A stretch of 64,000 nucleotides of DNA from Synchiropus splendidus (taxonomy: Eukaryota; Chordata; Actinopteri; Syngnathiformes; Callionymidae), in the NCBI RefSeq assembly GCF_027744825.2, contig NC_071342.1:9753501-9817500 (forward strand), given 5' to 3'. Under the pieces are notes generated by a model, which did no database searches, was not told the DNA's origin, and worked only from the letters and a program-made list of their open reading frames with translations. Of the stretch, positions 47,101 to 59,500 are shown one piece after another. Within the stretch, counting starts at the first letter, position 1. Each line of letters begins with the position of its first letter. Both the position numbers and the translations under genes were made by a program.

Positions 47101-50100
47101 GTCCTTCTTGGCTGACCTCATCGCCAAAAATGCATTTCACCCCCTGGATGTTTCATACTGGTAAGATCTGTGAAAAAAATCCTAAAGTTGACTGAAATTG
47201 TTTGTTTTTTTAACAAACCTTGGAGTGTCATCAAACAAATGTTGCATTTTTAGGATCCCTGTGAGACCAGCAGACTATTTCAGTTGCTTTAGGTGTATAT
47301 ACTGTGTCTCTTCTGTTTTAGTTACATGGGGTCATTACAAACTGGCTTAATTACTGAACACGAATGAATTTATTTCATCTTGCTTTCAGCTTATAACCAA
47401 ATCTCAGCTATCAACAACAGGAATAGGATGGGAAGAGACAGATGAATAAGAGTAATAAAACTGCCATCAAAAATCTATTCAGATGCACATCTGTCCAGCC
47501 TGGATTAAAGTGGCCTAAACATCTTCAAATGTTGTGAATTAACATTTTATTGATGTGTAAATATTTTCCATATTGCATCAGTCATCTGCTGTAGCCATTA
47601 TGCCTGCGAATGTTTTCATTTTTATCTGTAATTTGTGCTCCACTTGGACGAAAACTAAATATGGTCGGAACACGGGAAATGGTCGTGCAACACGGGTCTA
47701 CTTCCAAATTTTACTTCATCAAATGAAGGATGGTCAGAGGCTATCACCTTAAATCACTTCACAGGAAAATTGCCTTTTCTATTTTCATTGATTCAAAACC
47801 CATTAAAATGGTGTGATGAAATGAATGACTGTAACCTGCAAATGAAAATATCTACTACATTTAGAGGTAAGAGCAAACATGAATTAATCTTTTTTGCACT
47901 GATGATTTTTCTAAATTTCATATGTTGAAGACCTTGTCCTAAGCTTATTCTCACACAATAATTTAGTAGACTAGAACTGAAAATATTAAACCTTAATATT
48001 TTGCATCATAATTTATCATAATATTTATCATTTTTTTAGTTTGATGAAACCATACAGAAGTATCCATATGCAAGCTGTTTTGGAGGCAATAGTGGGCAGT
48101 GGAAGAGAAATGTCATGATCTGAAGTCTTGAGGTCTGAGAGCTCATATGTCAGGATATGTGCAAAAGTATGTTTGGAAGGAAATTACAAAAAGCAGTTAC
48201 AGCTGGGTATTTTTAGGTGGTGGAAGATTGTGAAAAGATTTAATTATAGTATAGCGAAGCACAGAGAAACGTCTGAAGAGTAAAGGTTGATTGAACTGAG
48301 AGAGAAAGAATTTGTAAGCGTTGTGGGCAGAAGAGAAAGTATGTGGGAAAAGGAGAGAGTGGGACACAGATGGAAGGAAAGACAAATAAAAATGTGTCCC
48401 TCCAGCGAGTATTGTCTATTAAAGCCATCTGGACGTTGTTTCACTTAAGTCCAATTAAAGAGAAGTTTTGTGGTCCACATTTGCTCCACAATCTAGATCA
48501 CACAGCCCACGTCCAAGCATAATAACCACTGGGCTCTCCTTGCTCTATCTCTTTCTCTCCACTGAGTTCCGTGGATGTTTGTTGACTCGGGGTGAACGTT
48601 GGGAACGCAGCCTCGAAGGATTTTAAACTGTGGGGGAATATGTGTGTGACTTTTCTTTAAGAATCTCTGAGTTCACACACGTGTCTTTCAAAGGTCATGG
48701 CTCTGGTATAATAGGTGGTCTTTTCCCCTGCAGTTTCCATGAGCTGTCTATTTGCAAAAGCAAAAGAGTGCTAGTTGGGCGTTTATTAAATTAGCTTCAA
48801 GTTGATTATTTTCATGATAGAATTCTTTTCTGTAGAGCCAGAGTTGAGTGCCTCCAGAGCTCTGTAATGTCCTTTGTGGTCGCTCCTTCACAGTGGCTAT
48901 TGGCGCACACACCTATCCTGGCTAGTGACACTGACACACTAAACCGGGTTTCTGTTGAATGTACTGTATTACCTGATCAAGCTACACGTGGAAATTGGTC
49001 TAAAGCTGTGGTGACTCCCCAACATTTGTAAACTTTTTAAGAGCAAATCCATGTGATGCTTTTTGCTGGACTGGTAGGTGCATATTGGAAATGTAAGAGA
49101 AGTATGGACAGAAAGAATCTGTGTTATTGATAAAAAGTAATTTTCGTGTTGCATTTTGCCAGTGAAAACAGCCAAAACAGGGCGGTGTATTGGCAGGAAT
49201 CTGGCAATACAATATGTATCACAATACAGGATTGCTTATACGATGTATGTATGGCTAAAAATAATAATAATAATCTGAATTGTTAAATTGAGAAATTATT
49301 TTTTCCACATTATATAAACAATATGTGCATTAAAGATAATTTTCTGTTCTGAACTCACAGGTCACAGTTTGAAACCATGGTATTGGCCAGCTAAAATGAC
49401 AGTGATGTTCTACCAGGCTTGAACCTATTAAAAGGGGCTGATCTGAGAGAGAGGTTTTTCCACCTGAGCAAAGTTCTAGCCATCAAGATTCCAATCCTGG
49501 TCCTCCAAGGCTGATGTTGATTTGCATCAAGTCATTTCTGGTCGTCTAAGATAATGATGTGAACCTACAGAAACATGATTCTCTGCCGTAATGATGATTG
49601 TTTCACACTACGACGGCCTTTCTCCCCTGCTGACTGACCCGCAGATGACCCCGTCCTGCCATTTGAGAAAACCTCATTATTGCATCTGCAGGGATGATGC
49701 CAATGAACACAAACCAACATTGTATGCATTAGAGACAGCGGGTGGCCCCTCTCCTCGCTGTGCATCATTTTATCACCACTAATTCAGTTCCTCTGCACCA
49801 TGATGAGGTTCTATACGTCTTGAGCTGCTGTCAGCCAAAGTTATCGCTTCCTGGCTTTAAGTGATTCAGAATGAGGGGTGTTTATGAAGTCGAGGCATAT
49901 GGTGACTGCTCTGTTAAGTCATTTAGAGGTTCTGAAATCCCTGTTGACAACAATATTTTTCTCCTTTTATTTCACATTGTTTACCTTTAGACAGACATTA
50001 CATATTGAAATTCCAACACTGAGGATGGTTTCTCTTTACACGTCTACCAACATACCCAGTCTACTCTGCCTGGGTGAGGGCAGTAGTTCATTAAAGACCT

Positions 50101-53100
50101 CAGCCTCATTTGCACCGTCTGCTTCCTGTCCCCCTTTGAGCCTTCATTGTGCTACTTCCCCCATCCTACTCCCCCTCTTCTCCATACACCCGTCTTTCTC
50201 TGCTCCTTCTGCCTGAGTGCTCAGCTGGAATGACAGCCAGAAATGGCAGCCTTTGGGATGTACCAGCTTATATCTGGCTCCTGTGTATAAGTGTTTGCCT
50301 GTGACTTTTGGTGCCTTAATCCTCATTCTTAAAATCTACCCTACTTTTTCAATCATCTTTTTTATTGGGATGTTAAGTTTTTATATTATACTCCTAAAGA
50401 TGGGGCTATCACGAGTTAGCTGCTCACTTTTGTTGCTTTTATGTGAAAAAAGCAAACCATCTCATAGTTGCATTTCAGTTACTAATGAGAGGCTCATTAT
50501 TACATGCTTATTTCCTTCATCTTTAGCAGGGGTGGGAGGGTATTCCAGGCACGCAGGGCAGGAGGTGGGGGACCCAATGGACAGGTCGCGAGTCCATCAC
50601 ACGGCCCAAGATGGCAGACAACAACTCACACCCAACTAGGAATGGTCAATACAACAGTACAAAAATTTGGTTATTTATTCACATCCCAGGAATCTGTTTC
50701 ATGCCAAATTTGAGTCAGGATTTTATTGATCTTAGTGTTCATTTTTCGATTGAGGATCTTTCTTCTACAGGGATTTTTTTTATTGGTACCTCCTAGTGTA
50801 TATTACTTGCATTATATATAGACCATAGGTCGACTGATAGCGGTTTGAAGTTTTATTATTATTTATTAATAGCATTTCAAACACTCCTTGAAAAAATGTA
50901 GATTTATTTTCTTCTTGAACAGTTATAGTTTTGGAGGTTGTATTTAAGGTCATCACAGACACAGATTTTCTTCTTCTTATATATACTGTAGGAAAAAGAC
51001 TTTAGACTTTATTTTCTATATATCTTTATAGATTACTATTTCTCAATATATTAGTAACACTGATTTACATTAGAAAAAGGCCTCAACTGTCAAAGCAGAA
51101 TGATTTACATGGATCAGATAAAGAAGTCTTTATTCAGGGGTAATTGGTTGTTAACATGGCCCCATTAGATGTATAGCACATTTATGTTACATGATTAAAC
51201 TTGAGCTACCCCTCTGTGGTCGAGCAGCATCCCGCAGGACATGTGCAGCATGAGGTATCATTTAGCTGACAAGGTTTGTCTGTGGATGCGAGGCCCCCAC
51301 TGCATCCACATTAGCTTTCGTGTTGTTCAGCTGTGCCCCAATAATTTGAAGACCTCCTGCTGGATGTCACTTTGTGACACATTAGTCTGGCAAACATGCT
51401 CCCCGCCTCTGACTCATGGTAAATATGTGCAATCAACTGGCTGATTTGAGTGTCCGGTTATTGACATTATCACCACACTGCCCACTGTGCTGTCTGTTTC
51501 TGACTCCTTGGCCCGACCAGTCAGCATGACCTTGTCTGTCATTGTGCCTTAATACTGACTGGTAAAGCATGCCGGCTTTGTCAAAACTCATAAGACAGCT
51601 CCGATATTGCAAAGCAGCAAGTGGACAGACGTCTGTGGGAGTGTGTGCGTGCACGCACTGCAGAGTGGGTGTTTTGCTTGGTGGCGCGTAGCGGTCCATG
51701 TCACCCTCATCAGTGAAGGTCTCTGGATGCTTGTGAGAGGAGCTGAGTGGTGGAGGAGACGCACAAATAATCAGTCCTGTCTTGCGCAATCAGCTCAAGA
51801 GATAACTTGTCAAAAGTGAGCAAAGTGCTTTTTCTATTTATGGAGCCCATTTGTTTCACTTCATTTCAATTAACCTTTCCATAAGGGGTTCTTCAGGGCA
51901 GTGCACCTGGCGACGACACAATGTTGTTGAAGCGATGAGAGGACAGACATTTCCACAAAATATTTGTACTGTTCAGAAGTTAAGACAGAGAGTCTTCCAG
52001 TGTTTCTAGTCTGTGCCATCTACCCCCTTTACTCACGCTCTTTACACCGGTATCACACTGTATAAAACATGAACGCAGTGTTGTGCGTCTGTGTTTGGGT
52101 TTGTGCCCTTGATGAATGACTAGTTGACAGTGTTCGTCTCCAACTCGGTCTCAGTACTGTTTTCAGAGGGCAAGGTTACGTGGGCTGAGGTTAGAGAGAT
52201 CTTTGGGCAATAGTGATGATACATGCATGCGGACCTACAGGGGTTGCATCTGGAGGCGATAAGAAATGACATCTGATTTCTTGACCACTTGGTCTGGCAC
52301 TCCTTGAGGCAAAGAAATGACTGACCTGATTTAAGTTTGTGTCGCCCGAGCACTTGATTGGTTAATTTCATTACTATCATGAGGTATCTGCTGTGAATAC
52401 AGGAATAAATATCCCAAACCTGTGATTAAAGTTGTGTTGATATCTTGTTCTTGTGTCATTGCCGGAGGTTTTGTCTGTTGATGAAGTTGCGATAGCATGA
52501 GTCATTCTTCTCTCCTTGACCGGTTCATGTTAAAAGTGGTCCAGGAGCGAGGAATAAAGTTAACAGAGATACTCAAACAGCCTGCCGCAGACGTTACGAT
52601 ACGCCCTTGACCATGGTGCCCCCTAGCTCACTCCTGGTGCGATGAGATCATACTTACTGGCGAGCTGATGGACCTGGAGCACGGCGGTGTGGACTATATT
52701 TATGACTGTTTCAGTGCTTGGGATGTGTATCCCCTGTCACGTCCTGCGTCCGGGCGTGCTCCCAGGGCCAAGCAGAGAGAGTGATGAACATACAGTGGCA
52801 GCACCAGTGATGACTGAGCCATGTCCAGGCACTCTGGCCCCACCAGAGGTTGAAGAAGGGAGCGGGTGGGTGGGCGGCGCAGGGACAGATGGATTTTTGA
52901 GGCATGGAAAGGCTTCTTTGCTGTTGGCGGTGTCTTCATTTCAGAGGAGGAAAATGAACCCATGGGTATGTTGGAAGGTTATGTGTTTGACCTGGTGGAA
53001 GAGAGCCGTCATGTCTTATATGAAGATCCTGTTGCCTACATTCCAGGAACATTACAGGACAATTTGTGCCCGTCAACAAAAGTGAATTTGTGACGTTGAT

Positions 53101-54174
53101 TTTATCATTTTACCGCCTGCTTATTGTTTCAACAGACTGCGTCATGTGATTCAGTCATATTATGTACTGGCATGAAACCACTTTTTGAAATGGGTTAATT
53201 CCCCAAATTTTATGTTTTGCCATCCAGCACATGATGGGGTCAGATGCTTGTGTGGAGACTCCATGACCAATGTTGGTCTGTAATTCTGATTTCCTAAACA
53301 TGTTGCCTGACATTCAACAAAAGCCTTCACTAGATGTTGGACAAAATCAAAGCTAGCCTTCCTAATTATCCTTTTGAGGACCACAACCTGCTGTAGAATT
53401 ATTATTGCTGATGAGCTATTGTCTTTGATTGGATGTGATAAAAAAAATATGTTGACCGAAACCATGACAAAAAGTTAGCTTAAATATAGAAATCAAACGG
53501 AACTGTGCAGAAAACTTAAGAAAATACACTGGAGTTCTTCCAGTTTTGCCTAAAAGCGCATTAGGCAATTGGTGTAGTTCTCGACAGTCAGCACTCACTG
53601 GGCCCAAATCAAGCGCTAAAATATTTATTTCTTGTTTTTGTTGTTGAGCTCCTCTCTTTGTTGAAATCCTCCTGTGAAAAGAACACACGTATTATTCTGT
53701 TTTGTTTAACACATGTTTGAGCTACATAACCATTCATAAGCAGGCACATACATACTTGGAGGTTTATTGTTGTATTGTATCACTGCTTTTTGAATGTGCA
53801 GGTGATGCTGTGCTGATCTTTGTAGCCAAATAAGAGCACAGAGTTTGATACCTGAATATAGTGTCAGTTTAGGTCGAGCCCTAAATTTGAAAGCCCCTCA
53901 TTTTGCCCTAGAATTTCCTTCAAACTAGATTAATAGTGTTGTAGTTTCCCACTGTCCATGTCCTCTAGCTAGCTTTGCTGTTCACAGTAGCGACCCTTTG
54001 CATGACAGTTGTGCGATGTCCCTGATGCTGATGTATATATCTTTTTTGGGGAGTGTGTGCGCTTACTAGTGTGCCTTTCCTGCAACCGATTGACATGAGT
54101 GTCTGTGAGGCTTTGCTCTTTTCAGACGTGTCTCACACTGGCAGTTGGGGTGTGTGTGCGTGTGTGTGAGGAAC

Positions 54175-54205
<31 letters not shown>

Positions 54206-56545
54206 TTGCCTCCTAGCATTTTGTTAGAGACTGACGGCCCTTGACACCTGCCATTTGGACGCTTTTCTCTGTGAAAAATGTCATCGTCTTCAGACACGAC
54301 GTGTGTGTCTGACTGTGTCTTGTGAGAGATGTTGCTTCCCTCAATTTTGCTCCCTGAGGTCAAACTTTGCAGCTGACTGAACAATGGATCCAAGCTGTTT
54401 GAGCAGCCGGGACAGAGCAACTTGTGTGTGGGCGTATGCGTTCTTTACTGAAATGTTGTTTGGTTACATCCTAAAACGCAACTTCTGTCAAGGCAGGAGG
54501 ATGAAGCCAGAAATTATTTACATAACCTGCCAGATTCTTCTTTCAAATTTACCCACCCCAGCTACTGTTGAATGGAGCTGTATATTTGTCCAGAAGGCCA
54601 ATATAAGCTGACAATTTGGACTTTATTTGGATATTAGGATCTGTTTTGGTAAATGGATACCTTAAAACGTTTTCATGAGAAGTTAATGATATTATTTATC
54701 TTTTTATCATTGTTTTATCTTTCTAAATTATTTCTTTTAACTTCTTTCTTTTGGTTTCGCTTTTATTTTTATAAAAATTTTGTTGACAATGTTGCTCTCT
54801 TGTTTGTGAAAAATAATATTGAGTATGTGCCATGTAACAGTTTATGTATCAATGCAGTAGGAAGCATATTAGCATGTTTACGCTGACGTAATATCTCATT
54901 TAGTGAGCTGTAATATTACAATTTTTTTTGAACCTACTACATATTGAAGTAAATAATTCAAATTCATTTTTTGATTTTTACATTCTCCCTCACTTTTCTG
55001 TCCCCTCCTTCCCCCCCTTCACTCCCCTCTCTGTATCAGTTTAGTGGGTGATATTATTGCTCATTGTCTTTTTTGACTGATCTGATGAGCTGCTTTAATT
55101 TAGCTGTGTGATCTAGAAGGCTATAATGAGGTATCAAAGTGTGTATCCATCTCTCTCGGCGTACTGGAGGGCCAGTGATGGCCCAGTCATGTGGGCCCAG
55201 GGCTGTGTCTCAAAGACCACTAGTCGAGGAACAGATAGGGGCGAGGCTAGTTTGTGACTTTGCCCTAGGACGGTACGGCGACAATGCTGTGATTACAATT
55301 GAGAGGCTGCGAAGAAATAATGAGCCCTGCAGGGCCTGCAAGACGTCAGCTGTGACTTTGTGACCGTGTTAGTGTCCATCCGTTGACCGTCCGCCCACTG
55401 CGAGCCGGGGTGCAGACAACCTTCTGCTGGCTGCCAGATTGATGCCCCCGCTATGTCGACAGCCAATGATGCCACGACATTGAGGCCTTAGAGCTGTATC
55501 TATGACAGTGCTGTTTTCTAGCCGGCCTGGTGGCAACCTTAATTAAATTAGACATGATAGGGGCTCGTGGCTTCTCTTCTCTTTCTAGTCTTTTGTTTTC
55601 AGTGCTTGTGCTCTTCTTTGTACTTTTTCCTCACGTCTCTGTCGGCCTTAAATCGAAATCTGCTGGTGCGTGAAATAGGGTTCACTTTAAGATGCGCGGG
55701 AAGCAAATCTTTTTTAAAACTCGGGCCAGAATCATTGAACTAGAGTTGACTCAAATTTGAATTTTATCTGTTGGAAATGTTTTTTTTATTTTCGGCATGT
55801 GTGTGTTAAGATAAGTGTGTGTTTAGGCGGAGAGGCTCGGCAAGATATTATGACAATGAGAGGTCCCCACAAACGTGTGTGCGTGTTTGTGTGGGTGGGC
55901 ATGTGTGTGTGCGTGTGTGTGTGTGTGTCATAGAGAGTGTTAGGTTAATGACCAGTACTGATTCGTCCTCTTTGAAGGTCATGTGCCACTGCTCGTTAGC
56001 TGTGTCACCATGGCGATATGTCAGCTGTCAGCATGATGGACTTGGAGCTGACAAAAAGAACAGTAGGGCTGAGGATGGAGTGAATAGAGCGAATTGGGAA
56101 GAGATAAAGGGAGGAGGGAGAGCATGTTAATTTCAATCTCAGGCCGCTGGGTTGGCGTGTGTTTCAATGAATGTGTGTCAAAGAGGGTCTGAATAGTGGA
56201 CATTGGCGAGGCACTGACCTCCTCATCATACTGGCGAGCCCTGGGGAACCCCCCACCCCCTTCTGGTATCCTTCCTCCTTTCTTCCAGGGAATAAAAGGG
56301 CTAAAGATGACGGCTTTATGTCAATAGCATTAGCTTGGTTCTGTCCCAACATCTTCTCTGTGTAGTCATTGACAATGACAACAATTCACTTTTGTGTCAT
56401 CACTAGAAAACGTGATTTGTTCGGCTTTTAAGTTGACACCCATTAATTGTATTGTATACATTATTATTATTCCTTAATAGGAGAATTAGACAGAGGATAA
56501 GTTTAACTTGAATAGAAATGTAAAATATGAGTGAAAAAAAAAAAA

Positions 56546-56577
<32 letters not shown>

Positions 56578-59500
56578 AAATGCCCAAAAGAATGGTTTAT
56601 TTGTGTTCAGAGAGTATTTTTCTATGCTCTTTTAATCTCTTGTATTCCAATACAAACGCTTGGAGCATTTTTGTTTTTTAAACTTGTGTATTTTATTTTC
56701 TTTCTTCATAATTTCTGTGTGGAAGTGACGTTACTTGGGTTGTATTTTAATAGTTTAGGACAATATATGATTCAAATTCAGTATAACTTGTATATTAATT
56801 TAAAACTTGTATTTAATACCGCTGTCACACCAATCTTACAGTATGTTGACAATCTAAACGCATGTTCCGCTTGAATAAAAGTTTATACTTTTGACCAGTA
56901 GATGTCAGTAGTGCCGCACGGACTAAGCCGCCTTGGTTGTCGTACGCCGTCTAGAAATATTGACTCTTGTTAAAAGGAACATTACACTTTTGGATACCAA
57001 AGCCGACGCTGTTCATAAAACTAGTCCCTGACATGTGATTTATATTCAAGCCCAAAACACAAGATGTGCCTCTGTGAACCACAGCTGTTTCGTTCAATCT
57101 CTGAAATAGATACAATTTAGTGCATATGTTATCGGATCTTTCCTTGTTTGTTCCTTCAATTGCGGATGTGGCATTTTCTCATTTGATATTTTCTTATATT
57201 TTATGATTTATTATTATTTAATCTGACAATTCGGTCCAATTCTTGTTGAAAAATATTCTGTCTTACTTCTTGCTGCCTTCCTCCTGCAGCATCACCAATG
57301 AAGCTGGAGCATCAATCTACAGTGTGAGTGCTGAAGCCACTCAAGAAATGCCAGATTTGGACCCCAACCTCAGAAGTGCAGGTACCCCATTACACACAAT
57401 GAATTTTGAAGTGTCATTATTTTTGTGGTTTTCCCTGGCTGCTGATTTGTCAATTACAGACCAATATATAGAATTATGACAATTCCAAGGTTGCAGTGAC
57501 ACTACTTATCAGCATTCAGAAAGTTTGCTGAATGAATGTTGTCTTTGGACGTGCAATTCCAAGCAAAGAGTATCTTACAATCAGTGGCGGTCCTCCACTG
57601 GATGACTCCCCAGGAATGACAGTATTTTGAAATACTTTAAAACAAAACTATATCTGCAAAAGAAATTAGCTGCCCAGTTGAAGAGTGCAGTTGATGACAT
57701 CAAGACTAATCACAGTCTAATAATAATAATGTCTAATAACCTTCTATACAATCAAGAAGTGGTGTGTAACCCGATGTGAAATATGTGCGTTAACAAACCT
57801 GATATCAACCGTTAGGTTAGTCGAAGCTCACAATGGTGATCAAAAGCGTGACTCTGATGCTCTACATCTATCATCCTTGAATACATGGACAATACAATCT
57901 CAGGAATAATTCAATTTAGTTCAGAAACTTGCTGTGTAATCTCAAAACCTGCTGAAGGAAGTGTGTTAGACGATGACTTTAACAAAACATGATTCATTAA
58001 GAAGTGACAAGAAAGCCAGAGAGTGAGTTAAGTTAAAAAAAAAAAAAAGTCAGATTAATAAAGGTATAACATTGTATTTCACACGATGCACTTGATCTAA
58101 CATTTGAGAACATTTGAGCACTTGACCTGTCCCGGGCTTCTGGAGGCAGCCTTGGTTTGTGTCTCATTGCTGAATTTTCCAGGTCTGCTGAACCCCATGT
58201 CTGACCAGGTTCTAATGCTCCCTTCTACTTTCTAGTTGTGGATTTGACTCGCAGGAGCTGCCATAAACTTTTAATAAGTGCTTATTAAGAGTGCTGCTGA
58301 ACTGCAGACTCAGTTTTTGGCTTCTGCCAAGTTAGAGAGGACAAGTGAGAGTTAGCGAAAGAATAGATGGAAAGTGTATTGGAGGTTTCGGTGGTACGTT
58401 GAGCAAGGCCAGGCTTGAAACTCCATCCCTGTCTAAATATTATCTCAGGCTGTAGCCTCCCGCCGCAGCAAGAGGAGAGAGAGGAGAGAGCCATTGATTC
58501 CAGACATCCTCCCTCGTCTTTATTCCATCCATTGCTTTATTTTTTAAGTTGTGCCTCAAGGATCTAAGTCTGATGTGTATCATGATATACAGCGCTTTGG
58601 AATTCCGACAGGGACGTAACAACCCCAAATAACGTGATTTAAAACAGACAAGACACTGTTTTAAATTATTGCAAATAATATTTCAGATAAATATTCGGAG
58701 CATATTAAATTCAAAAGAACTATACTGAGAGACTGTAATGTCTCACATCAAAGTCTCCGACAATGAGTCAAAAATTGTCAACATGGCAATCAATTTCTGC
58801 AGCTACTATGACTATGGTTTTCTAGATAGTGTAGTCTAGACTTTTGGTTTGGTTTGTTATCATTTTTTGGGCACTGTAGTTGGCACTCTCTACTTTATAA
58901 TCCCCCTCACTTACTGCTCTTTGAAATTAAGATCACTGCTTCGTCAATCAACGTCATTGTTGACATCTTAAATCAAAGGTTTCAAATTGAATCCCAAAAG
59001 GCCCATGTGGGTGCAGGTTTTGTTCCATCCAAACAAGATGAACCAGATTGTCCATTGACGGATTAAAGTTGATGGTCAGTCAACTGATGGTCAGTGGTGT
59101 GCTGTTGATCGGTTGGACCGAAAACCTGCACCCACTCACTGCACCCTTTTGGATTCAGTTGGCACCTGTGACTAAACTATCATGGAAAAATACATCGCCT
59201 TCAAATCCAACTATGAACATGGTGCATGGTTCAACATTACATTGCATTAAATGTATTTGCCCTAAATATGCTTTATCTATATATTTTGTGTTAAATATAT
59301 TTCAAGTGCAATGTGCCCAATCGGACAGCAGGTGGAAGTGGCGTCCATGAGCTGCATATTGGATGACCTTTACTAAGTTGGTAAATCCACATTTTGTCAC
59401 CATAGACTCCTGAAAGTTGTTTTATTCTATTGATTCCTTTGTTTGCTGTGTTTTACATAGTCAGGCTTTTTGTGCTCCATGTTTAACTACTATGGATCAG

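Larger units (their letters stand above)
47161..57289. other. srbd1 intron 13 (10.1 kb)
   Basis: The longest srbd1 intron in the window. It holds a partial fish repeat (50528-50645), TG/GA microsatellites (54150-54206), a TG-rich repeat (55790-55930) and an A/TA/T palindrome (56534-56577). Segments at about 48.5-48.9, 51.8-52.5 and 55.1-55.6 kb look less repeat-like and could hold regulatory elements, but nothing specific was recognised. Confidence 0.6.
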
